Source: Nelumbo lutea
Taxonomy: Eukaryota; Streptophyta; Magnoliopsida; Proteales; Nelumbonaceae
NCBI GenBank assembly: GCA_022828595.1
Contig: JAKGHH010000001.1
Location: 212,487,848 to 212,551,847 of the forward strand
Direction: 5' to 3'
DNA: 64,000 nt
Part shown: positions 44,215 to 55,628 of the stretch, piece by piece
Numbering within the stretch: the first letter of the stretch is position 1
Layout of the letters: the number at the start of each line of letters is the position of its first letter
Notes under the pieces: model-generated
The model's input: the letters and a program-made list of their open reading frames with translations, nothing else
The model's database searches: none
Told to the model about the DNA's origin: nothing
Made by a program: the position numbers and the translations under genes

Positions 44215-44907
44215 ACTTTCTTCTCTGGTCTCAAAGATGATTAAGATGAAGAAATTGATCTAACAACTCTCGATTTTCAGTCCTGATTCCTACAACACTT
44301 GAAGGCACTACCTTTTAACTTCAAAACAGTAACTATTGTCTAATGACTAAACTAAAAGAAGGGAAGCGTAAGCCTTATTATTGGGTGAACTGTCAAAAGG
44401 CAGCAAGCCTTTTCTGCTCCACGGTCTCCACCCACCCATATGGACCATGCTCAGAGCACAAAAAAGAAAAGAAAGGAAACGGATATCAATTTATTCGATA
44501 TGCATGGAAAAACAAAAAAGCTCCTTTCTTTTTATATGAGAATAGAAAAGAAGATAAATCCATTCAATATTTCAATGGGTATCGAATTTCTTTCTTTTTT
44601 TTTTTTTTTTTTGAAAGAAATGGGTATGGAATATAAAACTTGCACGATTTCTACCCTCGAATAAATTAAAGCTAGTTGGGTGGGCCAAGCTATCAGTATT
44701 GATGTTGTATGTTATGGTAAGTTTGGACATCGATATATATCATGGTACTCCTACACATGGATGGATACGGGGAAAAAATATGATACATTTAAAAAAACTT
44801 TCATAAATCACATGATATTAAATCTAGGTGAAAATAATCATGTATAAGGTATAACTATATGATAAATACGTATTTCAATATTCTTTATGAAAAAAAAAAA
44901 CGTTACA
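44215..44907. other. CNL upstream region, no features recognised
   Basis: Should hold the CNL promoter on the minus strand. I saw no convincing TATA box. A T-run lies at 44594-44612. The stretch ends where the gypsy LTR begins. Confidence 0.4.
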
Positions 44908-45223
44908 ATAAATAGGAATATCTGGTCAACCTGGGGATCTTGACACGTGGCATTAGATGGATGTATGCAAGATGTTCATTACCAACCATTGCCAACTGCC
45001 ATCACCTGCTCCTCTAAGGCAATTCCGACTATAAAAAGGGACTCTTACATTGAGGTAAAGGCTCTCTAAAACTTAAGCTCTAAATCTCCTCTCTTGCTTG
45101 GTCTAATCCTTTGTAGCCTTTTGCTATTTTGACCATTGGAGTTTTCGCCCCTGAGATTTCTCTCAACAAATTGGACCTATAGGCCTCAAATGCTAGAAAT
45201 TATGTTGTTGCCCCCGATCAACA
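44908..45223 (+). repeat. Tat-gypsy 5' LTR
   Basis: Begins ATAAATAGGAATATCTGG, corresponding to TGATGTAGGAATATCTAG at 63945, and ends GATCAACA before the PBS. A TATA box CTATAAAAAGG lies at 45029-45039. The terminal TG of this copy has decayed. Confidence 0.85.
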
Positions 45224-45224
45224 A

Positions 45225-45242
45225 TTGGCGTTATTTGTAAAC
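45225..45242 (+). other. Tat-gypsy primer-binding site (degenerate)
   Basis: TTGGCGTTATTTGTAAAC resembles the TGGCGCCGTCTGTGGGAA-type PBS of Tat elements after several C-to-T changes. It follows the LTR end directly. Confidence 0.7.
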
Positions 45243-45283
45243 GTTTTAAAAACTTTCCCTTAAAAAAACAAACCTAATTTAAT

Positions 45284-46823
45284 AAAGGAAAATTTTCTTA
45301 AACTATCCTAAGTTTAGGAAATTGACCAACTCTATTCCACCCTTACTTTTTCTGACAATTGACGCACAACTCCCTCCCCATTAAGTCTCTGTCACATACC
45401 GTTTACACAAAATACCCATTGATTGGTTACCCTTCTACTCAAATCAGTAGCAGCGGCCAGCACAGAGATGGCGTTTGATCAAAGTTGTTATGAATCAGGA
45501 GGTCGTAGGAGAGCTCCACCCAGAAACCCACCGTCGAGAAAACCAGCGGCAACTCTTCTTCCCTAATTTCTCTCTCTCTCTATGGACAACTAAGCAACGC
45601 AGTCTGTCATTTTCCCCAACAAGAACGATGAACCTAGCGGCAACATCACTCAGTTTTAGTTATCTCCCTTGATCGAAGAATGGGTAGAGGGGACGAACTC
45701 TTTTTATAACATTTCTTTATTTACAATTTTTTATTTTTCCTTGAAAATTGAAAGCTGAAACCAGCTTTTTTTAAGGGATTCCAAGGTAAAAGGATTCGGA
45801 GGTAAAGTTCAAGCAAAAATCTCACAAGGTAAAGGGATTCGGAGGAGGGTGTAAGACAGGGGTCTTCGACATGGTCATGTTACCAGTGAGGATGTGAGGC
45901 GCAACACTATCTTCTAACCAGCACCACCCTTTCCGGTACAACCTTCTCTCCCTCCACCTTCGCCAACGCATCGAAGTGCATCCCCATAGATTTTGGATTC
46001 GTCCTTCATTCCAAAAACCCTTCCAGTTCGTCCCTTCCCTCCTTCCTTCAACACTTTCTCCACAATAAACCCCATCTTCAGAACCTCTGTGCCGATGCCT
46101 CTCCGCCTTCAACTCTTGATTCACCTTCACACCCAACACAAAGTACAGTAGTGCCTCAAACCCAACAGATTTCGGTTCGAGGGGAGTGGGAGAGCGAGCG
46201 GATGGCATGAGCTGACAGACCTGGCGGCTAGCGCCCTTAACTGTCACCGCAATGCCTTTCACTAAATGACCTTCTTCAGTACATTGACGTCTACATCACG
46301 TTGCAGATCAAGGAAAATCAGAACGGAGGATTCTAAATAAACAAACAAAAGAATGGAAGGGAAATCATAGGTAACGATAGGCAGATCCACGTATTCCCAT
46401 CAGTCGACATCTTCAAGAAGCTTGAAATGGAGATTTTAGAGAACCCAGAACGGAATAACCCAGAAACTGCTTTGATTTAGGATCTGGAGTCGATATGAAG
46501 CTCTGGAGGTACCTCATGCAATTGAGCCTATTAGATGTCAGGTTAGGAGCTTCGCATGGCCACGGCCACAACACCTGGTTCTCTCAACCGTCGAGTCTAG
46601 AGATAAATGGGTCATTGTTTCTCTATCAGCTCTGGTTTTGAGGAGGAAGCCAATGAGGGAGGGTAAATAAAAAGAGTTTTCATGGAATACGAACGGATGT
46701 TAATAATAAAGGTAGATTTAGTCAATTGTCAGAAATAATAGGACATCAGTCAATTTTTAAATAGTAAGGGTATATTTAGTCAATTAGCTAAATCATAAGG
46801 TTAGTTTAAAAAATGTACCCTTT
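45284..46823. mobile_element. Candidate MULE/Pack-MULE-like element with long TIRs
   Basis: The first ~130 bases from 45284 (AAAGG, TTAAACTATCC, GAAATTGACC, CCCTTACTTTTTCTGACAATTGAC) match the reverse complement of 46690-46823 (AAAGGG, TTAAACTAACC, TAATTGACT, CCCTTACTATTT, TTTCTGACAATTGAC) with moderate divergence. Long imperfect inverted repeats suggest Mutator-like elements, but no 9-bp TSD was found. It lies only about 40 bases after the gypsy PBS. The interior holds a 146-codon minus-strand ORF (45822-46262) and other unidentified sequence, more GC-rich than its surroundings, possibly captured gene fragments. I recognise no family. Confidence 0.45.
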
Positions 46824-48113
46824 AGTGTCCCTGAAATGGCTAATAAGCAAGACCCCTTCCCTAACATCCGAAACTTAGTCACAATTGACCAATTCGAGCC
46901 AGTCCTGAACAGGCTACACATAGGGTGGCCACCCCATAGGAAGCCATTGGCAACACAGTGGGTGATCCACCCATACCTCGCTAAGCCAGCACTTGGGCAG
47001 CCTAGAGAGAGTTGACCCCTCAGAGCCAAAAAAATAGTAGCCAATGGGCTAGAAAACCTCGTTCCACAACCCCTCGACTCCCCAGTTGAGGGGCCGACCC
47101 CGTGGGGTCCCATGCCAAGCACAAGAACCCCCATCCAAACCGAGACGACAGCGGGCACTCAAGCCACTACAACCCCCATCCAAAGGCAGGAGGCCAGCGC
47201 CACACCCCTCCCCCACCAGTTTCCGACCTTCATGACCTCCAAAATGATCGTTGTGCCCGCAAGGCTTAGGATGTGTGGGCGTTCAATCACTCTGGAAATG
47301 GGGTCGGCCCATCCTACGTGAGAGAGAACCAAGACTAAGCCAAAGCAACAATGCCATACATCGACTAGTGCCTCGAAGATAATTAGGCGTAGATTGACGC
47401 CATTCAAGACCAGCTTTGGCAGGTCTTGAATAGAATTATTCATAGATTCTATCCTCTCTGAGCCCCTCCCACCAAATTTCAAGGCCTCGACGTTAGAGAC
47501 CTACGACGGGAGTACAGACCCCAAGGACCACCTAGAAAGCTTCCAGGCCCTTATGCTCCTACATAGATACTCTGACACCCTAATGTGTCAGGCCTTCCAG
47601 GCCATATTCAAGGGAGCAACGCACTAATGATTCCTCTACACTCCATCGGCTCTTAGGGAACAGTTCGTGGACCTCTTCCCAGGTCACTTTATGAGCAGCT
47701 AACGGTGTCAAAAATCCATCATCTCCCTGATGCTCGTCAAGCAGAAGTTCGAGGAGAGCCTTCGAGCATATATGAAGAGGTTCAATGAGGAAGAACTCGA
47801 GGTCAAGGACCTCGACCCTTTGGTCTCCATGCATGTGGGGAGAACCTTCCTTCAATAAGTACACGCTGCTAAATTCCTCCTAAACGCACATACTAATGCA
47901 AATAAGGAAGAATTCATGAAGTGGTCGTCTAAGTTAAAGAGTAACCCAAAAAGGGGGAACCCCAATAAGTATTGCAAGTACTACCGCAGCACCAACCATG
48001 ACACCAAGAACTGCTACAAGCACAAGAACCAGATCGAGTCCCTCATCCGTCATGGGCACTTAAAGGATTTTGTAGAAGGCGATGCCCCAGCATCATCCTC
48101 GCAACAGTCATAA
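46824..48113 (+). pseudogene. Tat-gypsy gag remnant
   Basis: Around 47430-47870 the plus strand reads LPPNFKASTLETYDGSTDPK, SFQALMLLHRYSD, QAFQAIFKGATHWF-type text, LREQFVDLFPGHFMSS, MLVKQKFEESLRAYMKRFNE and LDPLVSMHVG, which is the conserved gypsy gag block. 47916-48113 continues with KYCKYYRSTNHDTKNCYK, the zinc-knuckle-like motif of Tat gag proteins, then RHGHLKDFVEGDAPASSSQQ and a stop. Internal stops include one at 47625. The N-terminal part (46824-47400) is poorly conserved. Confidence 0.8.
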
Positions 48114-49560
48114 GCCAAGCCCCACAATCATCACACCCTAGCCAGAGTCATTGAAGTCATAGTCAAAGGCTCAGCCTCGGGGAGAGCATCCCCTTCATCT
48201 TAGAAAGCATACGCACAGTAATACAACATCTAGAGCCAAGCACTGAAGAGGCCAAGTCGGATGACCTCATTTCCTTCTTAGATGATGACCTATATGGAGG
48301 GAATTTGTGCCCCAAGATGACGCATTGGTGGTGTCAATGACTATCGCCAACTACATGGTGAAAAGGATCCTCATAAACATTGGCTCCTCAGCTGACATCT
48401 TGTTCTATGAGATGTAGTTGTCAGACCCGAAGGAAAAATAACCCTATTGGTCACTATAAGGATTGAACCTTGGAACGTCGTGAAGATAAACTCACCTTAT
48501 AAAGCCATCATAAGGAGGCTGACCCTTCAAGCACTCAAGGCAATCGTCAAACCTTACCATCTCGCTATGAAGTTGTCCATGGAGGGGCTTGACCACAGGG
48601 ACGCTTAAAGGAAAGCTACCAGATAGTGCAACATTACAGGGCTAAAAGCCAAGAACAATGAAACCCTACCACTAGAGGGGATCGACCTCAGGGATGAACC
48701 GTCCAGTCAAGGCCATCTAAAAAAGGACCTCATCACGGTTCCCCTAGACGAGGCTGACCCCCACAAAATGGTACGAGTCGGGTCTCGCCTCCCTCAGGAC
48801 ATACTTTTCAAACTAGTAAGCTTCCTTAAATCCAATACTAACATATTTGATTGGTCCACCACTGCTATGCTAAGAATTAACCCCTCGATCATAACAAATA
48901 GGTTCAGCGTCAAAAGCCATCGAAGAGGAGGTGGACAAGCAACTCGGTATCAACTTCGTAAGAGAAGTACACTACCCCAAATGGCCATCTAATGTGGTCG
49001 TGGTTAGAAAAGCTAATGGGAAACTGCGCATATGCATCGACTTCGTAGATATCAACAAGGCCTTCCCCAAAGACAGCTTTCCTTTGCCAAGGATTGATCA
49101 CCTCATCGATGCCACCACAAGGTACGAGCTATTAAGCTTCATTGACGCTTTCTCCGGCTACAACCAGATAAAGAAGCATTCGATCGACGAGGAAAAGACT
49201 TCATTCATTATCGAGCACAGCACCTATTGCTACAAGGTGATGCCTTTTGGACTAAAGAATGTCGAGGCCACTTACCAAAGACAGGTGAACGAGATTTTTA
49301 GAGATCAAATAGGGAGGAACATTGAGGCCTACATTGATCACATGGTTGTGAAGAGTCTTAGGGCTAGCCAACACACCTCAAAACTCGGCAAGACATTTGG
49401 GGTACTAAGAAAGTACAACATGAAGCTGAGCCCCACCAAATGCACATTTGGGGTACCTCAGGAAAATTCTTGGGTTTTGTAGTCACCCAACGAGGCATAG
49501 AGGCCAACCCTAAGAAGACACAAGCCATACTGGACATGGAGCCACCTCGGTCTATCTAGA
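48114..49560 (+). pseudogene. Tat-gypsy protease and RT, first part
   Basis: 48300-48500 holds a degraded protease. 48768-48900 encodes LPQDILFKLVSFLKSNTNIF, the linker. 48931-49482 is RT: GINFVREVHYPKWPSNVVVV, NGKLRICIDFVDINKAFPKD, FPLPRIDHLIDAT, SFIDAFSGYNQI, YCYKVMPFGLKNVEATYQR and AYIDHMVVKS. The catalytic YIDD has become YIDH. The frame then shifts at about 49460 and is cut by Copia-3 after 49564. It resumes at 55629 with LTGQVTTLSRFMSKS-type sequence. Confidence 0.85.
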
Positions 49561-49564
49561 AACC
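49560..49564. other. Target-site duplication of Copia-3, left copy
   Basis: AAACC here and at 55624-55628, directly after the 3' LTR. A perfect 5-bp repeat that fixes the Copia-3 borders within the gypsy RT. Confidence 0.9.
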
Positions 49565-49898
49565 TGTTGAAGATTAATTAATTTTATGATGTTTTTCTGA
49601 GTAGATGTTTTATGTTAGTTGTTAGATAGGAGGTAGGGACCACAGTAGTTATGTGAGTCCAAATTTTATTATGTTTTTTGAGTGTTATATATGTTGTTTT
49701 ATGTGTTGTCGCCCTATAAGGGCATAGTTGTCGCTGTACAGTTCTATTATTTTAGTATAAATAATAAGTGAAAGCGGCGGCCAAATTATTGCTCTCTTTT
49801 CTTTTCAACTTCCCTTCTTCTCTTCTTCTTCTTCTCTCTTCCTTCTCTCTTCAAGAAACTACTTTCTTACATATTTTTTAATTCAGCAGATTCTTACT
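49565..49898 (+). repeat. Copia-3 5' LTR
   Basis: TGTTGAAGATTAATTA to TTCTTACT. A TATA box AGTATAAATAAT lies at 49754-49765, and a pyrimidine-rich stretch (CTTCTTCTTCTTCTC) follows. Slightly longer than the 3' copy because of expansion of that stretch. Confidence 0.92.
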
Positions 49899-49911
49899 TG
49901 GTATCAGAGCA
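49899..49911 (+). other. Copia-3 primer-binding site
   Basis: TGGTATCAGAGCA, a full-length match to the initiator-Met tRNA complement, directly after the LTR. Confidence 0.9.
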
Positions 49912-50378
49912 TCGGCTAGGGTTTATTGAAGCATTCTCATGCAGTCCTAGATCAGCCGACTGCATGAAGTAGTAAAGGGAAAATTGATATGCTATAGATT
50001 GCCCAGTTCTTGGAGTTTTTGGTGGGATCTAGACATCAGGAAGGTGATCTACTATTCAGCATCAAAATCAGGAAGAACTGGAGTATGGGAAGAGTCCCAG
50101 AAAAGCTAGAGTCTTTGTTTTGTATCTGATCTTGGGTGCCCAGGTATTGTTAGTTTTCTTTCAATTTTCTGAAGAGAGCAGTTTGGTTTCTGAAATTTTC
50201 TAGGCCTCCCGGAGTGATCGATTCACTTTTCTCTCTGTTGGGAGGCATAGGGAGGAGAGAGATTTCCCTCCAGCTAAGGTTTTCTACTTTCGAAAGGGTT
50301 GGTTTCTGTGTGTGGTATTAAATTATTTTTTGAAGGTCTTCAATCTATTTTTTCTTACTGTTGAACTTTTGAAGTAAA

Positions 50379-51440
50379 ATGGAGAGTTGGAATACCGAGA
50401 TGAAATCTACCGATACTATGGGACTGGGTGTTGGAGGTAGTAGTGATATTTTTGGGTCTTGGATCATTACTACAATAAAACTTGATCGTACGAATTATTT
50501 GGAGTGGGCACAATCAGCTAAGATGGCTATTGGTGCCCGTGGAAAATTAGGGTATCTCACTAGGGAGGAGAAGAAACCTGATACAGACTCTTCTTGATGG
50601 GTGCAAGAGAATTACATGGTAATGTCCTGGCTGTGTAATTCTATGTTACCTCATATTGCAAAAAAATTTCCTACGTGCTAATACTACTAAGGAGATTAGG
50701 GATGGAGTGACTGAAACCTACTCTCAGAAGTAAAATGAAACCACAACCTATCAGTTAAGAAATCAGGTGATAAGTATGAAATAGGGAGAAAAACCTCTTG
50801 TCGTGTATTTCTCCATGCTGTAAACCCTATGGCAGGAAATAGATCACTTAGAAACTGTGGTACGAGAAAGTGTAAATAATGCAACAACTTATCACAATTT
50901 GGTACAAAGGAATAGGATTTTTGAGTTCTTGGTAGGGCTGAATCCTGAATTTGACATTGCTAGGCAGCACATTCTTTCTAGGGAGGGTGTGACACTCTCT
51001 CAGGCCTATGCTTTTGTCTCTGGAGAGGAGAGTAGGAGGAATGTAATGCCAAGATAGCCTCGGATTGACCAGTCGGCTATGGTTGGTACAACAAAACCTA
51101 AGTCGAATGGAGACAAGGGGAATAGTGAGACTAGAAGGGAAGATAAGGACTTCGTGTGTGATTATTGCAAGAAGCCTAAGCATACCAGGGACACTTGTTG
51201 AAGTTTCATCCAAATCTTATCCCTGCTCGGATAAGAAACAATAAGGGAAATGCAAATGTAGCCACTATAGGAGACTCTTCATCCCCTCTCTCCCAAACTG
51301 ATTGGGAATCCATTCCAGTAATAGCAGTGAGAACAGAGTTGGAGAGGTTTGGATATCTTATGAGTAAGAAAGATTCACCCAACTCTAGCCTTCCAGATGA
51401 ACAGCAGAATGTAGGAGCCAACTACACCACTTCCTTTGCA
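50379..51440 (+). pseudogene. Copia-3 gag remnant
   Basis: ATG at 50379 (MESWNTEMKSTDTMGLGVGG) opens a UBN2-like gag: WIITTIKLDRTNYLEWAQSA, stop after PDTDSS where relatives continue WVQENY, then a frame-broken stretch. 50857-51057 gives TTYHNLVQRNRIFEFLVGLN, SREGVTLSQAYAFVSGEESR. The zinc knuckle VCDYCKKPKHTRDTC (about 51155-51200) keeps its cysteines and histidine but is followed by a stop. 51195-51440 continues with the gag tail in another frame up to the MITE. Confidence 0.85.
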
Positions 51441-51448
51441 CATACAGG

Positions 51449-52002
51449 TAGACCTGTTCATGGGTTGGGTGGCCCGACAGGCCGGCCCAGCTCCCGGACG
51501 GGCTTGAACAGGCTTTTTGGCCCACGGGCTTAACCTTGGGCTAAAAATCCAGCCCGCATAAAATTCGATCCGGGCTCGGGCTTTGCCAAAATAGCCCTGC
51601 CCGAGCCCGGCCCAGCCCAACCTAATATTAAACTTAAAATGAGTTATGTGATTATGTCCATTTGAATAAATTTTTTGATTTAATAATGTGAAACTGTGTT
51701 TTAAAATATAAAAGAAAGGGAAAAAAATACCATCTTGTAGGCCCATTGTTCATTTAAATAGAAAAAAAAATACTATCTGAATTTTTAATTCTAATTTGAA
51801 TAAGAAAAGTTATTTTCTTTTTTAATTAGGTTAGGCTTCAGGCTCGGGCTTGGGCTTCGGGCTTTTTATCAGGGCCGGGCTCGGGCCCAAGTTATAGGCC
51901 TGTTGGTCAGGCATGCCTCGGGCTTGGGCCTAGTATATTTTCATTAGTGACAAGTGAAAGCGCTGCCCGAACCCAGCCCAACCCGGCCCATGAACAGGTC
52001 TA
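51449..52002. mobile_element. hAT-like MITE with TAGACCTGTTCATGGG ends, nested in Copia-3
   Basis: 554-bp element whose ends TAGACCTGTTCATGGG and CCCATGAACAGGTCTA are perfect inverses over 16 bases, with the next bases also mostly paired. The flanks are a perfect 8-bp duplication CATACAGG (51441-51448 and 52003-52010). Subterminal regions are GC-rich (GCCCGGCCCAGCCC), the centre AT-rich. Non-coding. It splits the sequence between gag and protease of Copia-3, so it is the youngest insertion at this place. Confidence 0.93.
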
Positions 52003-52010
52003 CATACAGG

Positions 52011-55000
52011 TAGTTCATATGCAACTGCAAATCTTGTATCCACTTCATGTAAGGAGGGACCTCCCTGGATTATAGACTCAAGAGCATTTGAGCATATGAC
52101 TAATGCCCCTACCATTTTCAGTTCCTATTAGTTGTGCTCTGCAGATGGTTCACATATGCCCATTGTTGGGAAGAGGATAGTTAGAGTGACTAATGATATA
52201 ACTCTATCTTCTATCTTACATGTCCCTAGATTTCATACCAACCTACTGTCTGTTAGTTCTTTGACAAAAAAATTGAAGTGTTATGTGACATTTTTTCCTA
52301 GTAATTGCGTTTTCTAGGATCTAGAGTCAAAGAAGATGATTGGGAGTGGTCATGAAGAGAATGGAATCTACCTTCTGGATGAGATTCCAAGACATCAGGG
52401 CCATCATGATAGCAGCAGTAGTAGTAGTGGGTCAGAGTCAATGAACTAGATTATGCTTTGGCACAATTGCTTGTGACATCTTTCTTTTAGTTCTTTGAAA
52501 TATCTTTTCCCAAAGTTGTTTGAGTCTATTCAATTATCTATTTTGGAGTGTGAGATTTATCAGTTAGGAAAGCATTGTAGACAATCTTTTAAACCTAATA
52601 AAAGAAGTACTGCTTTTAATATTGTTCACACTGATATATGGGGGCCATATCAAATCCCTTCCATGGGAGGATTTCATTACTTTCTCTTGTTTGTGGATGA
52701 TTATACACGACATTCTTAGATATATTTGATGAGATCTCATGATGAGGTTCCTAACTTAGTATGACAATTCCACCAGATGGTTCTCACACAATTTGGAGTG
52801 AGAACTAAGGCTTTTAAATCAGATAATGACAGAGAGTACTTTGAGAAGGACCTAACTACATATTTCTTAGAACATGGTGTAGTTCATCAGAGCAGTTGTG
52901 CATATACACCACAACAGAATGGAGTTGCTGAGAGGAAAAACAGACACGTTGTGGATGTGGCACAGAGTCTTATGGTGTGTACTTCAATTCCTGTGCAGTT
53001 CTTACAGTCGTACATGTGATTAACCATGTTCCTTCATGGACTTTGGGGTTTAAGGTGCCATTTAGCCTTTTTTTTTCAGATTGAGAGATATTTCATATAC
53101 GTCTAAGGGTTTTTAGTTGTGTTTCTTTTGTTCACATTCTTGGCCCTCATCACAAGAAATTAGATCCTAAGGACAAAAAATGTGTTTGTCTTGGGTATGC
53201 TCAGAACCAAAAAGGGTATTGTTGTTATGACCCAATGTCGAGGAGCAGAGTTGTCACTATGGATGTTACCTTTTTTGAATCCACATTCTTCTTCTTGAAT
53301 GGTTCTCCTCAGGGGGCGAGTTTTGGGGAGGAGAACTTACAATTTGTTCATCTTCCTATTTATGTGGTGCCTTCATTAGTTCAGCCCACATCTACATCAG
53401 TCCAGCCACCACCTGCACCTCCAGTTTCATTACCTAAGCCACTACGGGCAGCCTCACAGCAATATCAACGTCAGCAAATTATGGTTGACTCCACACATCC
53501 TTAACCCACACCACTCTCTATCAGTCCTTCTGAAACTCCAGATTTGGAAAATACAATTCCAGGTATTCCTCTTGAGCCTGAGCCTGTTAGGTTTTCTGAT
53601 GATAATGTTTCTGTCTCTAACACCATTGTTGCAGTTGATCTCACTGACCTTGATCTTCCCATTGCACTTCGTAAGGGAAGAGAAAGTGTACAGCCCACTG
53701 CATTTCACACAATCTTTCCTACAATGCCTTATCACCGTCCTATCGTGCTTTTCTTTCTTCCCTGGATTTTGTATCTATACCTAGGAATGTTATTGAGGCT
53801 CTCTCCAAGCCTGAGTGGAAAACAATCATGCAAGATGAGATGGATGCTTTGGTCAAAAACCAAACTTGGGAAATAGTTGATCTCCCCCCGACAAGGAGAC
53901 AGTCGGATGTCGATGGGTATTCACTGTGAAGTATAAGGCCAATGGCAAAATAGAGAGGTACAAGGCAAGGTTGGTAGCAAAAGGGTATACTCAGGCCTAT
54001 GGTGTTGATTATTTGAAAACCTTTGCACCAGTAGCTAAGATGAGTTCAGTTCATATCCTTTTATCTCTAGTAGCCACCTATTCATGGCCCTTGTTCCAGT
54101 TTGATGTCAAAAATGCTTTCCTCAATGGTGACTTATAGGAGGACGTATATATGGACATTCTAGTAGACTTTTATGAAAATTTTGGTAAAGGAAATGTGTG
54201 CAGACTCAAAAGATCTTTGTATGGAACTAAACAATCACTTAGGGCTTGGTTTGACAGGTCCAAAGCAGCACCCATCCGTTTTGGATACACACACAGTCTG
54301 ATCACACCCTCTTTGCGAAGATGAGAGATGCTTTGGTGTTAATTATGATTGGGTATGTGGATGATATAGTGGTGACAGAAAATGATCTAGAGGAGATTGA
54401 TGATCTCAAAAAATCATTGCAACAAGAATTTGAGATCAAAGATCTTGGTGAGCTCAAATACTTCTTAGGGATTGAAGTTGCAAGATCCAAGCATCGGGAT
54501 CTCCATTTCACATAGAAAGTATGTACTTGACCTACTACGAGAGACTAGGAAGCTGGGGACCAAACCAGCAGACACTCCTATTGATCCAAATCATAGAATT
54601 AATGGCGTGGATGGTGAATTAGTAAAGGATGTGGGGAGATATCAAAGAATGGTGGGCTGACCGTTGTATTTGTGTATGACACAACCAGGTATTTCTTATG
54701 TTATCAGTGTTGTGAGTCAGTACATGCATGCACCTCAAGTTCAACATTGGGAAGCTATTGAGAGAATACTTGCATATCTGAAAAAGAACCTTGGCAGAGG
54801 CATTCTTTTCTCAAATAATGAGAATCTGAAACTAGAATCCTATACAGATGCAGATGGGCAGGATGCTTAGAGGATAGGAGGTCTACATCAGGAGTGTATA
54901 CATTTGTAGGTGGAAACCTGATCTCTTGGAAGAGTAAGAAGCAAGCGGTTGTGGCAAGGTCAAGTGCAGAGGCTGAGTATAGATCCATGGCTCATGGTGT

Positions 55001-55289
55001 CTCAGAACTTCTTTGGGTTAGATCTCTTTGGAGTGAGATTGGGGTAAAAGCAGAGGAAACTATGATGTTATACTGTGACAATCAGGCTGCAATCAATATT
55101 AACAACAATCCAATTCAGCATGATAAGACAAAACACATTGAAGTTGATAGACACTTTATAAGAGAAAGGGTAACAACCGGAGAACTTTATTTGCCTTATG
55201 TCTCTTCAGAGTTGCAGCTGGCTAATGTTCTCACTAAAGGGGTGGCAAGGAACAAGCTTGAACATGATCTACACAAGTTGGGAATGTGA
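52011..55289 (+). pseudogene. Copia-3 pol remnant (protease to RNase H)
   Basis: Protease reads WIIDSRAFEHMTN (about 52065), so the DSGA motif is now DSRA. 52132-52317 is ILHVPRFHTNLLSVSSLTKK. 52495-52719 is the zinc region end and integrase start (CEIYQLGKHCRQSF, IVHTDIWGPY). 52777-53019 is integrase core ([24 protein letters not shown]). 53235-53880 is C-terminal linker. 53926-54138 is RT ([28 protein letters not shown]). 54321-54515 has YVDDIVVTEND and [13 protein letters not shown]. 54664-54870 is the connection. 54894-55289 is RNase H ([32 protein letters not shown]) ending at TGA 55287. Stops and frameshifts abound. Confidence 0.88.
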
Positions 55290-55314
55290 CATTTACTCCC
55301 AACTTGAGGGCGAG

Positions 55315-55623
55315 TGTTGATGATTAATTAGTTTTATGATATTTTTCTGAGTAGATGTTTTATGTTAATTGTTAGATAGGGAGTGGGGACCACAATAGTT
55401 ATGTGAGTCCAAATTTTATTATATTTTTTTAGTGTTATATATGTTGTTTTATGTTTTGTCGTCCTATAAGGGCATAGTGTCTTTGTACTGTTCTATTATT
55501 TTAGTATAAATAGTGAAGGGGCGGCCAGATTATTGCTCTCTTTTCTTTTCAACTTCTCTTCTTCTCCTTCTCTCTTCAATAAACTACTTTCATTCATATT
55601 TTTTAATTCAGCAGATTCCTACT
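55315..55623 (+). repeat. Copia-3 3' LTR
   Basis: TGTTGATGATTAATTA to TTCCTACT, preceded by PPT GAGGGCGAG and followed by AAACC. Matches 49565-49898 with scattered changes and a shortened pyrimidine tract. Confidence 0.92.
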
Positions 55624-55628
55624 AAACC

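Larger units (their letters stand above)
49565..55623 (+). mobile_element. Copia-3: full-length decayed copia inside the gypsy RT
   Basis: Plus-strand Ty1/copia with LTRs 49565-49898 and 55315-55623, PBS TGGTATCAGAGC at 49899, gag, protease, integrase, RT, RNase H and PPT (GAGGGCGAG before 55315). The target duplication is AAACC. LTRs begin TGTTGA and end CTACT or CTTACT, so this family uses TG...CT ends, not TG...CA. The LTRs differ at several per cent of positions by eye, with small indels. Coding regions have many stops and frameshifts, and an hAT MITE interrupts gag/protease (51449-52002). Protein similarity is closest to Copia-1. Confidence 0.92.

Noticed and set aside
47159..47482. Minus-strand ORFs across the gypsy gag (also 47580-47864)
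   Set aside because: Shadows of the plus-strand gag, which shows the conserved domain.
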